Assembly (NCBI RefSeq): GCF_001649575.2
Contig: NC_051448.1
Span: forward strand, 20,754,537-20,818,536
Source of the DNA: Kryptolebias marmoratus
Taxonomy: Eukaryota; Chordata; Actinopteri; Cyprinodontiformes; Rivulidae
Length of the DNA: 64,000 nt
Direction: 5' to 3'
The notes below the pieces were generated by a model that saw only the letters and a program-made list of their open reading frames with translations, was not told the origin of the DNA and did no database searches. The position numbers and the translations under genes are program-made. Within the stretch, counting starts at the first letter, position 1. Each line of letters begins with the position of its first letter. This document shows positions 34,150 to 45,367 of the stretch, piece by piece.

Positions 34150-36975
34150 ATGTCCTTGTTTAAAAGGACAAGCTCACTAGGTGTCCGAGGGGTACTAGTG
34201 AGTAGTCTCTCTCAACCCCTCGGATCGTGTTTTTTCCTTCACTCCACTATCATTAATCGTCAAAATAAAGTTTCTGTTCATGCTCTAGTTGACTCAGGGG
34301 CCGAACAGAATCTTGTTTCGGAAGTTCTGGTTCATCAGCTACAGCTTCAACCAGAGCTCCTGTCCTCACCTCCCCCCGTAATGGACATCTCCGGTCAGGT
34401 TATCACAAAGATCAGGTTTAAGGTATCTAACCTTCAATTTGTCACCTCAGGGAATCATAGGGAGTCAGGTGATTTTTTTGTTTTTTTAATCTCCTTCCAC
34501 CCAAATGATTTTAGGTTTCCCCTGGCTACAAAAACATAATCCCATCATCAATTGGTCAGATAAAAGAATTAAATCCTGGAGCAAATTTTGTTTACAGACC
34601 TGTCTTCAGTCAGCCCTGCCGTTGTCTACTGTCAAAGAGAAAGTAGACCACGAGGTCGACCTTACTAAAGTTCCCCCCGAGTATCATGACCTGGCCTCTG
34701 TATTTAGCAAGTCTAAAGCACTATCCCTGCCGCCACACATACCATATGATTGTGCCATAGAGCTCCTCCCTGATGCTCCCCTCCCTTCCAGTCGGCTGTT
34801 TAATCTCTCAGGACCAGAGCGTGAGTCCATGAGAACGTACATCGAGGACTCTTTCTCATCTGGCATCATCCGCCCGTCCACGTCCCCTCTCAGCGCAGGA
34901 TTCTTCTTTGTGGAGAAAAAGGATAAGTCTTCGTCCCTGCATCGACTACCGGGGACTAAACCAGATCACCGTCAAAAACAAGTATCCATTACCTTTGATA
35001 GATTCTGTTCATCAACAGCTCCACTCAGCAAGTGTTTTCACAAAACTAGATCTTCGTAATGCCTACCATTTGGTAAGAATTTGGGAGGGGGACAAGTGGA
35101 AAACTGCCTTTAAGACTCCACTCGGCCACTTCGAATACCTAGTCATGCCATTCGGACTCACCAACGCACCAGCAGTTTTCCAATCACTAATCAATGACAT
35201 TCTAAGAGACTTTTTGAATATTTCTGTTTGTCTACCTCGATGACATCTTAATCTATTCCCAGGATCCTGTTCAACACCGAAAACAAGTGACAGCAGTATT
35301 ACAGCGGCTACATGAGAACCAACTCTTCGTTAAGGCTGAGAAGTGTGAGTTCAGTGTCCCCACTGTGAGTTTCTTGGGGTTTATCTTTGGCCAGGGGTAC
35401 TACAGGACCGACCCCGAGAAGATCAGAGCAGTAGCTGACTGGCCTATTCCCACCGACCGTCGTCAGCTGCAGAGGTTTCTGGGGTTCGCTAATTTTTATC
35501 GACGATTCATCCAGGACTACAGCAGGATCGCAGCTCCCCTCACTCAACTTACCTCCATCAAACAACCCTTCGTCTGGTCTCCGGAGGCACAATCAGCTTT
35601 CGGTGAGTTGAAATCCCGGTTCATCTCAGCTCCTATCCTGCATCACCCTAACCCCAAATTACAATACATTCTTGAAGTAGACGCCTCTGACTCAGGGGTG
35701 GGAACCATCCTTTCTCAAAGGTCCTCTGATGATAGTAAGGTCCACCCATGCGCTTATTTCTCTCGTCGCCTCTCCCCTGCAGAGAGGAATTATGACGTAG
35801 GGAACCGAGAACTGCTGGCGATAAAGCTAGCTCTAGAAGAGTGGAGGCATTGGCTGGAGGGTTGTGAGGTCCCTTTTATCATCTGGACCGACCACAAGAA
35901 CCTGGCCTACTTACAGACTGCCAAGAGACTAAACCCCTGACGGGCTAGGTGGTCTTTGTTTTTTGGCAGATTTTACTTCACCATCACGTTTAGGCCAGGT
36001 TCTAAAAATGTTAAGCCCGATGCCTTGTCCAGACTATGGTCTAGCTCCAGCTCCACCAATGAGGAGGAACCAATAATTCCGTCCTCCCTGATTGTTGGCG
36101 CTCTCACTTGGGATATAGAAAGGGAGATCCAAGAGGCCCAGCAGACAGAACTTGATCCTGGAGGGGGTCCTCCAGGCAAAACCTACGTCCCTGTGACCGT
36201 AAGAGCCAGAGTCCTTGACTGGCTTCACTCTCAGCAGTTCTCCTGTCATCCTGGGGTTAATCGCATGACTAAGCTGGCAACCCGGTATTTTTGGTGGCCT
36301 ACCCTCGCCGCAGACGTCAGGGAATTTGTTACCGCCTGTCCTACTTGTGCTCGTTTTAAGAACAGCAACTAACCCCCAGCCGGTTTGTTACAACCACTAC
36401 CCATACCCAGTCGTCCCTGGTCACATATAGCACTGGATTTTGTTACGGGATTACCTCCATCATATGGTAACACAGTTATTCTCACCATCGTCGATAGATT
36501 TTCTAAATCTGCTCATTTCATCCCACTCCCTAAGCTCCCCACAGCTTTCGAGACAGCGGAGATCATGACTCAGCAGGTGTTCCGGTTACATGGAATCCCG
36601 GTGGACATCGTGTCGGACAGAGGGCCGCAGTTCACATCCCAGGTATGGCTAAACTTTTGCAAAGGACTTGGAGCTAGGGTGAGTCTCACTTCAGGGTACC
36701 ATCCGCAGTCTAATGGTCAATCTGAGCGCTGCAATCAGGAGTTGGAAGTAGCGCTTAGATGTCTGGCCAGCGACAACCCGTCTACTTGGAGCAAGAAACT
36801 AACATGGATAGAATACGTACATAATACTCACATCTCCTCCGCTACAGGCTTATCTCCTTTCGAGGCTTCCCTAGGATACAACCCACCACTCTTTCCCAGT
36901 TTTGAGTCCTTGGTCGCCGATTTCTATAGGGCCCATCCAGATAGGCGTCTCAGATCGCCAAGGGGCGATCATTAG
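34150..36975 (+). pseudogene. Gypsy pol: protease, reverse transcriptase, RNase H, integrase (broken)
   Basis: The protease has the LVDSGAEQNLVS active-site motif near 34290. Reverse transcriptase runs from about 34680 to 35400 in three frames, with the Y-L-D-D catalytic site near 35231. RNase H includes [15 protein letters not shown] and the [11 protein letters not shown] region (about 35640-35930). Integrase has an HHCC zinc region (HPGVNRMTKLATRYFWWP, then CPTC) and a core with [17 protein letters not shown] and the [11 protein letters not shown]lu, so the DDE triad is present. Breaks seen are frame shifts near 34505, 34908 and 35240, TGA at 35938-35940 and TAA at 36370-36372. After [11 protein letters not shown] the reading jumps to a short end, so the usual C-terminal region and any chromodomain are absent. 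Confidence 0.92.
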
Positions 36976-36986
36976 AGGGGGGGTAC

Positions 36987-37579
36987 TGTGAGGATCTGGA
37001 GTTAGCTCCGCCTTTGGGCAGCACCACTAACCCTTCCTTCCACAGCTGCTCCTGATTCCACTAATGAGCTGATCCAGTATTTAAGCCTCTGGCTGAGTCC
37101 AGACCAGCGCTGGAGCATCAAACCTCTCTGGTTAGACTCTTAGCCACAGGCTCTAACCTCAAGCTGGTTACGTTGACTATTTTAAGTATTTTTGTGCTCT
37201 TTGACTTAGGTTGCTGCCTTGCCTAGATGGTCACTCCCCAACGGGAACTTACCTGGAAAACTACTGGATACTTACCCTTGCCGGACCGCTGGATCTCCTA
37301 CCTCCTGGATCATCGTGGAAACTTTTATCACCTCCTCAACGCCGTGAACACCTACCTCACCTTAAAGAGAGAAAGAGACTTTATTCACACATTCACCAAT
37401 TCTACGCTAAACCGAAAATTGTAACCGAGACTCACCTAGCTCCTTTTACCTTCCAGACTGCTCCTGATTACGGCCACTGTAAATACCTGCACCCTGTAAA
37501 TAAATACACTTACCTTGAGCCTTGTCTCCGTGTCTGGTTTCGGCTTCGCTCCTTGGACAGAAAAACCTGGTTTATGTCA
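36987..37579 (+). repeat. 3' LTR of the Gypsy element
   Basis: Direct repeat partner of 31818-32410, same length, about 1% different by eye. The two 168- and 299-codon frames that start inside the LTRs are chance readings. Confidence 0.95.
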
Positions 37580-37905
37580 CCACCGCTCTTGGCTCCACAC
37601 ATGCCTCTGCACAGAGGTAGCAGCCACAGCTCCAATAAAAAGGTCTTCAGTACCATTTATATACTAACACTCACAGCATCCATATTTACTTCTGTAAACT
37701 CAGTGTGTGGAGTGTGACATCATATCTTCCTCTGCACATGTGGGTCATTTCGGGAACTGGAGACTGTTCACACTGGAGTCTGATGGAGGTTTACAATGTA
37801 ATGTAAACCACCAAGAAAAAATAAAATTGAATTTGAGCAACAAAAATAAATAAATAAATAAAAATCGGAATTGAGCATTAGGACCTGCATTGGGAACAGC
37901 CAGTG

Positions 37906-39364
37906 TATTGCGATACTGAGAAGTATTAAATAGAAAAGTCTGTATTTGTCTTCTGTTCATTTACTACCACCTTGTGATCAGATTTAAGTTAGGTTTCATT
38001 TTAGTAAAAGTCAGTCAGTCCAGCATGGTTGCCTACATTGTGGCAAACGGACAGTGATTCTACTGTTTTTGAGCTTGGTGTTACCTTTCTCCATAAATTG
38101 GCTTATGTTATTGTATTAGAATGTTGTTTGATGAAAGATAATTAAGTTTATGTCTGCTATTTTCTGTATTAGCTTTCACTGTTTTAAACGTGTTCCAAGT
38201 AGCCTTTACAGCAATACATGTAGATTGCTAATATGCTTCTATGCTTGATTGTGTGAACAAAAGTGGCTTAAAACTGCAACGTCTTTAATTGATAAGCTTC
38301 ACACCTTTTTATTTGATTCATATGTTTATTTTAAAACCAAATATGTATGTAAGATGTGTAAATACTGATGTATGTCTTTTTTATGCTTGTTTTTCAGTTT
38401 TACAACATATAAAACATCAGAACGCCATCAACGGCTGAAATAATATTTTTGTTTGCTATCTGTCTAGCATAGTCCAACATGTCTGTGTGAGGACAGAATA
38501 GCCAGAATAAAGCCCAAGACCCCTCAATCAAGTCCTTTGAATGCATACAATTACAGTGGAGATGTTTGACCATAATGCACAGCTCTGCATTTTGTGAAAA
38601 CCAAACACTGCAAATCAGCACAGACACCTCATATCAGCTTATAAACACAGTGGCAGAGAGATGGTGATTACAGTTTTATAAGCAGTCACAGAACCTGGAC
38701 ACCTTGCAGTAACTGAAACAGCTATTGATTTTACTGTATACCAAACTATTGGCCACCTGTCTTAAAACCATACCAGTATGTATAAATCAAGTATATACAC
38801 ATATGGTAAATAATATTTTGTTTCTTGTTCCAATGAGATTGTCTTAATCAGATTCTGCTTTTGTAAGAATAAGATGATTTGTTAAAGCTCTGATATGTTA
38901 ATACAAAAGAAGTAAAAAAGTGTGTATTTTTATATTCCTATAACTATATCAATATCACTACTACTCAAGACAAGAAATGTTCTTAATGGGTAGAGAAACT
39001 CTGAATGGATAAAGGGATAAAGTGTGTGTGGATTTATCACACACAGTTATCAGTGATCATAGAAGGATGATTCATCATTTGTAATGTTTGGATGGGTACC
39101 TGGACTCAGGAGAAAGACAGAGATGGTAAATTACAGTTAATTATGTTAATGAGACAGACTCAAAGGTTTGGCTGTTTAAAAACTGCTGCTCAGTGCCACT
39201 GTGACTTTGGATAAGCAAAGACACCATGAATAAACCACAATGATAGATACCATATCTAACTTTAAAACATATTATGATTGGATGTGTAGGAGAATTGTTA
39301 AACATTTATCTCAATGTTCAAGATTGATTGAGGAAAGTTGTTGAAGTTGTTTCAACCTGGAACA
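37906..39364. other. intergenic DNA upstream of the plus-strand TAAR
   Basis: AT-rich, with no exon or repeat I can name. It presumably includes the promoter of the receptor at 39365, but no motif stands out. Confidence 0.4.
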
Positions 39365-40345
39365 ATGGAAACTGTCAACCACACTGAAGTTGATTATGTA
39401 CATCCATGCTATGAAATAGATTTAAGTTTTTCTCATGCTCTGAACAGTTTACCCTCTGTAGTATGTATTTTATTGTATATTTTCCTTGCTTCTTTGGCTG
39501 TTGTCACAGTATGTGGAAACCTTCTTATAATAACCTCTGTTATTTATTTTACACAGCTCCACACTCCCACAAACTCTCTCATCCTCTCTCTGGCTGTGAC
39601 TGACCTTCTTGTTGGAGTTTTGGTATTTCCTTTTAGCATGGCTTTCTCACTGAGCTCATGTCTGCAATATGGTGGCTTAATTTGTCAAGTACGGGACATC
39701 TTTGATGTATCACTGAGCACATGTTCTATTCTAAACCTGAGTTGTATTGCTATTGACAGATATTATGCAGTGTGTCAGCCTCTCACTTACACAACTAAAA
39801 TGAATAGTCGTGTTGTTGTGGTCATGATCCTGGTGAATTGGAGTGTCTCTGTGTTCATTGGAATTGGGATGGCAATTGCAGGATTAAATCAGGAAGCATG
39901 TGAAGAAAGCTGTTCTATGGAGGTACTACTATCAAGCACTTTAGGTCCTACCTTTTCATTTTATCTCCCAGCACTTGTAATGCTGTGTATCTACATGAAG
40001 ATTTTTCTTGTTGCACAGAGGCAGGCACGCACCATCCAAAACACCAAGAAGTCTGGAGTAACTGCCAGTAAAATGGAGAGGAAGGCCACAAAAACTTTGG
40101 CCATTGTTATGGGAATTTTTCTGATCTGCTGGACTCCTTTGTTTCTTTGCATCACCTCTACCCCTTTCAGTAGCAATTCAGTACCGCTTCCTGTGATTGA
40201 AACACTGAACTGGGTTACTCTAACAAATTCAATGCTGAATCCATTCATTTATGCTTTTTTTTACAGTTGGTACCGGGCAGCTTTTAGAATTATCATTTCC
40301 GGAAAAATATTTCAGGGTAATTTTGCTAATTCCAAACTGGCTTAA
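39365..40345 (+). CDS. trace amine-associated receptor (TAAR), intact
   Basis: A 326-residue single-exon rhodopsin-family GPCR. Landmarks are an N-terminal glycosylation site (NHT), TM1 with GNLLI, TM2 LSLAVTDLLVG, the Cys of CQVRD pairing with the ECL2 Cys, DRYYAVCQPLTY after TM3, TM6 FLICWTPLF, and the TAAR fingerprint NSMLNPFIYAFFYSWY in TM7. The amine-binding Asp3.32 is present (FDVSLSTCS, counted back from Arg3.50 of DRY). I chose Met 39365 (METVNHTE) rather than Met 39338 because family members start with a short METxN-type leader. TAARs signal through olfactory Gs/Golf in sensory neurons and detect amines. The gene faces a second TAAR at 45368-46354. Confidence 0.95.
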   Translation: METVNHTEVDYVHPCYEIDLSFSHALNSLPSVVCILLYIFLASLAVVTVCGNLLIITSVIYFTQLHTPTNSLILSLAVTDLLVGVLVFPFSMAFSLSSCLQYGGLICQVRDIFDVSLSTCSILNLSCIAIDRYYAVCQPLTYTTKMNSRVVVVMILVNWSVSVFIGIGMAIAGLNQEACEESCSMEVLLSSTLGPTFSFYLPALVMLCIYMKIFLVAQRQARTIQNTKKSGVTASKMERKATKTLAIVMGIFLICWTPLFLCITSTPFSSNSVPLPVIETLNWVTLTNSMLNPFIYAFFYSWYRAAFRIIISGKIFQGNFANSKLA

Positions 40346-40493
40346 TTTATTGAAAAATGAAAAGAATTCTCTAGTAAAAAAGACACATTTAACAATCACA
40401 AATTTGCCATGTATTTATAGACGTGCATGTGTATAACAGCTTAGTATAGGATAATATTGTGACAAGAGTATATACTGCATGTTAAAAGATAGC

Positions 40494-40499
40494 AATAAA
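40494..40499 (+). terminator. candidate polyadenylation signal for the TAAR
   Basis: An AATAAA hexamer lies about 150 bases after the stop codon. It is the first good match downstream, but the cleavage site is unproven. Confidence 0.4.
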
Positions 40500-41164
40500 A
40501 TTGTTAATCTTGACCACTTTGTTTCCTTTCAGTTTTATGTACAGTATTAGTTTAGTCCCATTTTAACTCAAAGGTACTAAAAAAGTTAACAGGCTAAGGG
40601 CTCACAATCAGTGATATTGATGACATTCATGTAAAAAAAATGTGAGCCAAGGTAAATGATCAACAATTCATTCACCATTAATTGTTTCTATCAACTGCAT
40701 ATAGGCACTAATAATGGACTGATTTCTTCATTCCACAAGCTGTAGTTTATTGTACTTTTAAGAACATTAAAATTTATTTATTTATTTGTTCTTATTTTGT
40801 TAAAGGCCTTAGTCAGGCAAAATGTGTTTCATCCGATTTTGAAAAAAAGTGTTTATCTGATTTTGAAAAAAAAAATGCTCTGAAAATATTTACAAAATCT
40901 ATTATTTATTGAAATACTGAACAGCCTCCATGCAAATATGTTTCTTGTAGCGTTGTGAAAAAAATGTATGACCCACAACACTGTAACAATGACCTTATTT
41001 TGACATTGTTAAAAAAATGCCATTTGTAATGTACTTACAATCATCAGAAAGTTGTAACGTAACTGCCATTTGCAAAGATTAAATGCATGAATTCTCCATG
41101 ACACAAAACAACTGTATTAATAGATTCTAGGTCCCCCCAAAAATAAAATAAAATAAAACCCATG
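40500..41164. other. unassigned intergenic DNA
   Basis: Downstream of the TAAR. AT-rich, with no gene signal. Confidence 0.4.
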
Positions 41165-41435
41165 TAACCCATTTTCCACTCACCCTCTGTTTCTTTAAAA
41201 CTGGTCTCTTTTCATTCATTCCTCGCTGGTCCATTCCTGTTTGTCTGTTCTGTGTTCCTGGTTGCCTATGTTCCTGTGTTTTTGTCCACGCCATGCTTTT
41301 GCGCCTTATGTTTTTGCTCATCGATTTTTGTAGCAAGTTTTTGTTATTTCATTTTGTGTCTTTGTTTTCTTTTGTTAATAAATTAGTTTTATTTTAGCTC
41401 GCCATGAGTTCTGGGTTTTCCATGCACTTTCCTAA
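41165..41435 (+). mobile_element. Gypsy-type LTR end fragment
   Basis: A T/C-rich stretch leads to AATAAATTAGTTTTATTTT, GCTCGCCATGAGTTCTG and CCTAACAC, the usual 3' layout of teleost Gypsy LTRs. No second LTR or coding domain is seen. Confidence 0.45.
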
Positions 41436-42404
41436 CACAGAGGTCATGTGGAGTGGTGCGACACCTTGTGTCTGCCCATTAGCAAGTGTTTTGTTTTTCT
41501 AAACAATAACTATTCCATACAAGCTGAATCTTCTTCTCAACAAACCTTTTGGTGTCTGTTTTGGATAAAATTAAACATGAGTTAACTTGTGACTGCAGTG
41601 TATACATTCTATTTGTTTTGCTGCCCAGACCAGGGAGTTGTCCTCAGTGCATTCCAACCATGTTGCACAATGAGGTCAGGTGTTATTTACAAAGATAAGA
41701 ACTTTCAGTTTCTTTTGTTAGGTTCTGGGTGTGAGTAGGGTTGTGCTTCTCTGGTTAAGGGCAGATACAATACATATTTCGATAAACTGCTAACAATTAC
41801 ACGAACAGCAAAACTTGATACAATACAATATAATTCAGCCCACAATTACTATGTAATTAAGCCTTTGATCACATTTCAATTGGATTCAAAATGAATTTGA
41901 TTCAACACTCAGATTCAATGCAAGGGAATGATTCTATGTTTGGTTTACTGAAACTCATTATTTACTAATTAATAAAAATGACACAAACAGGTCTTATTTT
42001 AAGTTGCAATTCACTTGGATAAAACCTGAGTGACAATTAAACAATGTACAATAATAGAGCATATTTCATTACTAAAACAAAACAAACAAAAAATATCTGC
42101 TAGGCAGCAAATGTGATTAACACTCTCAGTAAGTCAACACTGAGCAGCAAATTCCATTTCTTTATTATAAATACTATGACATAAAGTAACCTTTTTTGTC
42201 ATATTAGTTGATCCACATGATATGGATAATCCACATTTTCAGTCTTGCTGTTTATTCCTGAACCGTAGGTGTCCTTAATGAGAAAACAATACAGCTAAAC
42301 AGCAACCTCTGCAGCGTTAGGAAGAGTTACACACAAAAACAAGTGACAACAGAGGCTTGGTCAAACACAAAGATACATAACCACAATTTAAATTTTATTA
42401 TTAC
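41436..42404. other. unassigned intergenic DNA
   Basis: Nothing supportable. Scattered AT-rich sequence. Confidence 0.4.
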
Positions 42405-42605
42405 TTTTTGCACTCTTCTGTTATGTTTCACTGTGGATGTCTGTAGAAAAGACAGGAGACAGAACAGAAAGTGGCAGAGCTGAAGATGTTGCGCTTCCCT
42501 TTGGGAGGGACAACGATGGACAGGATTAGCAATGAGGTCAGAGGTATAACAGGTTGAACGACTGGGACTGAGATGGTTTAGACATGTGCAGAGGAGGGAC
42601 AATGT
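42405..42605 (+). mobile_element. RTE-type LINE fragment
   Basis: It contains AAGTGGCAGAGCTGAAGATG, GGACAGGATTAGCAATGAGG and GAGATGGTTTAGACATGTGC followed by AGAGGAGGGACAATG, the same LINE 3' region as at 2545-2831. It is cut off at 42605, where a CCCACTACGCAGACTC segment begins that looks like the antisense end of a Gypsy LTR. Confidence 0.65.
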
Positions 42606-42739
42606 GTCAGAAGGGGGGGAGACGGAGGCGAACCCACTACGCAGACTCATAGTAAAAATGAAAGAAAACAATTTATTTAACTTAAATAAACAAACAAAAA
42701 GGCTGACGTGGCAGCAAAACTAACTTTAACAAAATACAA

Positions 42740-42834
42740 AAACAGGAGCGCTAATGTCAGCCAGCCATCCCTAAGTGAACCACCGAGAGAAGGGGCCGGC
42801 AGAGAACGGCTGGCCGACATCAGCGCTCCTGTTT
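42740..42834. repeat. imperfect hairpin
   Basis: AACAGGAGCGCTAATGTCAG then CCAGCC at the left is mirrored by GGCTGG then CCGACATCAGCGCTCCTGTT at the right, around a ~40-base loop. Only two mismatches are seen in the ~27-base stem. Confidence 0.8.
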
Positions 42835-42911
42835 CGGGTCAGCCGTGAGCTAGACGCCGCTAACTCCGCGGAGCGTGAATATCCAATATCCAACTTAAAA
42901 CTAACTTCACT

Positions 42912-43110
42912 GCGGTCGCAAACCAGTTTCTTACCCAGCTGCACGAGAGTGGAGGGAAGCTGTTTTGCACGTCCTGCAGTGTAATCATCAAACATAAACA
43001 CAAGTCATATATCGACAAACACTTTGTGTCTGCAAAACGTGAGGAGAGCTGCAGACGAGGGACAATCCAGAAATGGTCTGAATGTCAGTTTAGAAGCTAT
43101 CAGAGTTCTC
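42912..43110 (+). pseudogene. CGGBP1-like BED-type zinc finger fragment, probably hAT-derived
   Basis: An open plus-strand stretch reads QLHESGGKLFCTSCSV then IIKHKHKSYIDKHFVSAK, with spacing C-x2-C followed by His residues, like the single zinc finger of CGGBP1 and the related N-termini of some hAT transposases. No transposase core is seen downstream, and the reading loses similarity after about 43060. It is more likely a transposon remnant than a host gene, because it sits in repeat-rich DNA and has no clear start or splice sites. Confidence 0.45.
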
Positions 43111-43705
43111 AAATAAAGCACCTTTTGAGAATGTCAATGTTTGTTGGTAATTATCTTACAAAACTAGTAAGTACTTTTGGTTTATGTATTAAAAGTTATG
43201 GTTTTTTATTGATTTTAGTAAAAAAAAAAATGCAACTTTTCATCCCAACTTTTAGGAAAATCCCCCGCGAAATCAGCTATTTTAGCCTGCAACAATCACT
43301 AAAAATGCCCGCGAAATCCTGGAGGGACTGGCTAGTCACAAATCCTGCTTTACAACCCACACCTCCTTTTTTCGCGCGATTGGGTTTCGCACCATTTGTC
43401 TCACTGAAAGGCCAGAAAAATTACTTGTGTCTTGTGGGTAGTACATATGGCCGTAGAGCAGGAGGCGCTGCTTTCATAGGGGCTGGGCCCGGCTTTGGGT
43501 AGCCCGTCTTGTATTTTCTGTGCTATGTTCATGTCCTGTCTGTCTGCTCCAAGCTGCTGACTGACAATTTATCTTCTAATTTCAGTCTCTCCTAAATGGA
43601 TTTTTAAACCGAAAATTTCAACTTTTGGACACATAAGGTTTTGCTGCAGCTATGCCTGCATTAAATAAGATCACGTTAGGTGTAACATTTGTAGTGGTTG
43701 TATCT

Positions 43706-44959
43706 AGGGTTCCACCTTTCAGAAATGAAAATAAAGAACCCCCACTATGGCTCTTCTGGGCCATGGCCACAAAGGGTCTGACTACTATGGCGCCTGCAGC
43801 AGTGATGTTTTATTTTGTGCCGGTGTTCTTCGTAAAAGGGTGATCAGGAAAACAATTTGTCATACTTAAAGCTTGAAATGCTTTATTACAAATGAACACA
43901 TTCTCTTAAATCTCTTAATTCTTAAATCTTAAATAAAATGTGTTGGTGTATAGTATGTAACAATGAATTTTTAAATCTGAACTAAATAAATTGAGAACTT
44001 CATTTAACATTTTAAGTGCATAATTATAAGGACTCTCTTGGAACCTTGGGGACTTTTACTCAAAGAGCAAAGAACAAAACAAAAAACAACAGCACTTGTA
44101 AACTTATCTGCTTATTCAAAAAAATAGTATATATATTAAAGAATAAAAATTTTCTCTTAACAATGTATTTATTTATGTAATAACTGTTAATCCATTAGTA
44201 TGATGTGTTCTTTAAATGACCATATATAATATTTATGTTGGCTAATACTATTGTGTGTTAAATAAATGATCATTTATTCGACTTTAAAAACTCAACATCT
44301 TGAAGAATCAGTCAAACCACAATAGTTTGCTAAAATAAGCTACGCCCATGTACTGACATCTTCTGGCAAAAGCACAAGCAGAAAGGAAATCAATCATGAC
44401 ATAATGTCCCATACAGTATCAGTGTCAGGAGATGACTGGGGGATGAAGAACTGTAACACTGACGCTTGGCTCTTCTGTGTTCTTACATGTCTGCAGTGTT
44501 GCTCTCCTGACTCATGCTGTCTGATGTCATTTAACCCTCTGTGCGCCACTGAAAACACTTGCTGACACATTTTACAATTCACCTTGTAATCACATCTACT
44601 AATGCTGTCCAGCCAAAAATGTGCCTCTTCCCACACACAGCTGTACTTTTGCAAGTGTTTTTGCTTTTGAGGACATGGTGGAGCATCGAGTGTAGTGGAC
44701 ATTTTTAAAAGGCGCAGGTTTTGTGAGCAGAGCCTGTGTGTGGTGTCTGTCTCTAGACAACCTTGACAGCAGCCAGGTACACAGAGGAGTGGGGGAGATC
44801 ATTATTGTTAGATTTAGTGTTCGTGTGTGTGTGTGTGTGACAGACAAATGAATATGGAAAAAATCACATCCCATATTGGTTCAAAACGGGATGCAACATT
44901 TAGTTTAATTGCCAAATAGAGGACAACGCTGTATTTTACAGGGCAGGTAGCAACCCTAG
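43706..44959 (-). mobile_element. hAT-like sequences with transposase N-terminus
   Basis: CTAGGGTTCCACCTTTCAG at 43704 and, mirrored, CTAGGGTTGCTACCTGCCC ending at 44959 are typical hAT-type ends, but the two ends differ beyond about 15 bases and no common 8-base flank is seen. They may be ends of two different elements. The right part, read on the minus strand, leads into the frame at 44702-44394. Confidence 0.5.
44394..44702 (-). pseudogene. hAT transposase N-terminal zinc-finger fragment
   Basis: A 102-residue frame (starts MSTTLDAPPCPQKQK) contains WLDSISRCDYKVNCKMC, then VFSVAHRGLNDIRQHE and QHCRH. This is the C-x2-C ... H ... H finger common at the start of a fish hAT transposase family that binds its terminal repeats. 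The frame ends in a stop shortly after FFIPQSS, and no catalytic core follows, so it is truncated. Confidence 0.65.
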
Positions 44960-45367
44960 TCATATCAATGAGCTAAAATCAGCAAAATGTGTCCACAGGG
45001 CAAAATATTTTACGCCCCAATTAGACTCTGTTGGAGTTGCTTTGCCGTTCCAATAACTGCCAACTGGCTTGATGTTAAAAGTACTGACAAACATGATTGG
45101 TGATCTGTAACACCCTAAAATTGTAAATAAGTTAAAAACTGAGAATAAATCACAAAAAACATTCTAAATTTCATTTAAGAATAGTTAAAAAAAACAGCAC
45201 AAAACAATAAACAGCAAGCTAAGTAATTCACATTGTTTATTGAGAGGAACTATTTTGTTGGGCAAATGGGTTTTTATTTGTTTTTTTGGTGAGGCTGTGC
45301 CCGTTCTTATGGTCGTGCTTGTTTTTGACTTTTCACAACAAAAAACTTCTGTGCCATAAAAAGTAAA
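44960..45367. other. 3' flank of the minus-strand TAAR
   Basis: No gene signal. It would contain the 3' untranslated region of the TAAR at 45368-46354. Confidence 0.4.

Larger units (their letters stand above)
32570..34180 (+). pseudogene. Gypsy gag, interrupted by a nested solo LTR
   Basis: The frame starts at Met 32570 (MAEIRTQPEPIRTASELG) and contains a short coiled-coil-like stretch. It is broken at 32877 by an antisense solo LTR and resumes after 33518 with the conserved retrotransposon gag core (GLLRDKALRWAEAKY near 33594). It ends with a CCHC zinc knuckle, CLYCGDKSHFRARC, near 34110-34155. Gag normally packages the element's RNA in virus-like particles. This copy cannot make a continuous product. 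Confidence 0.88.
31818..37579 (+). mobile_element. Ty3/Gypsy LTR retrotransposon with target duplication
   Basis: Two 593-base LTRs (31818-32410 and 36987-37579) begin TGTGAGGATC and end TTATGTCA. They are flanked by the 5-base duplication CCACC (31813-31817 and 37580-37584). I count about six differences between the LTRs, so the insertion is fairly recent. Internal order is gag, protease, reverse transcriptase, RNase H, integrase, as in Ty3/Gypsy. The polypurine tract AGAGGGGGGGTAC directly precedes the 3' LTR. The copy is inactive: gag carries a nested solo LTR, pol has several frame breaks and stops, and the integrase C-terminus is deleted. Confidence 0.95.
31553..37905. mobile_element. 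older DNA transposon interrupted by the Gypsy element
   Basis: Bases 31553-31817 begin with a TTCACACTGCAGG motif and a CCAATTCCAATTTTTTT stretch. Bases 37585-37905 end with AAAATCGGAATTGAG and CCTGCATTGGG, the mirrored counterpart, and also contain TTCACACTGGAGTC. The two halves are the arms of one DNA transposon of a common teleost type. It was broken by the Gypsy insertion at 31818. Confidence 0.55.

Noticed and set aside
43704..44959. One complete hAT element
   Set aside because: The ends share only a short TAGGGTT motif and differ further in. There is no matching target duplication, so two separate elements are as likely.
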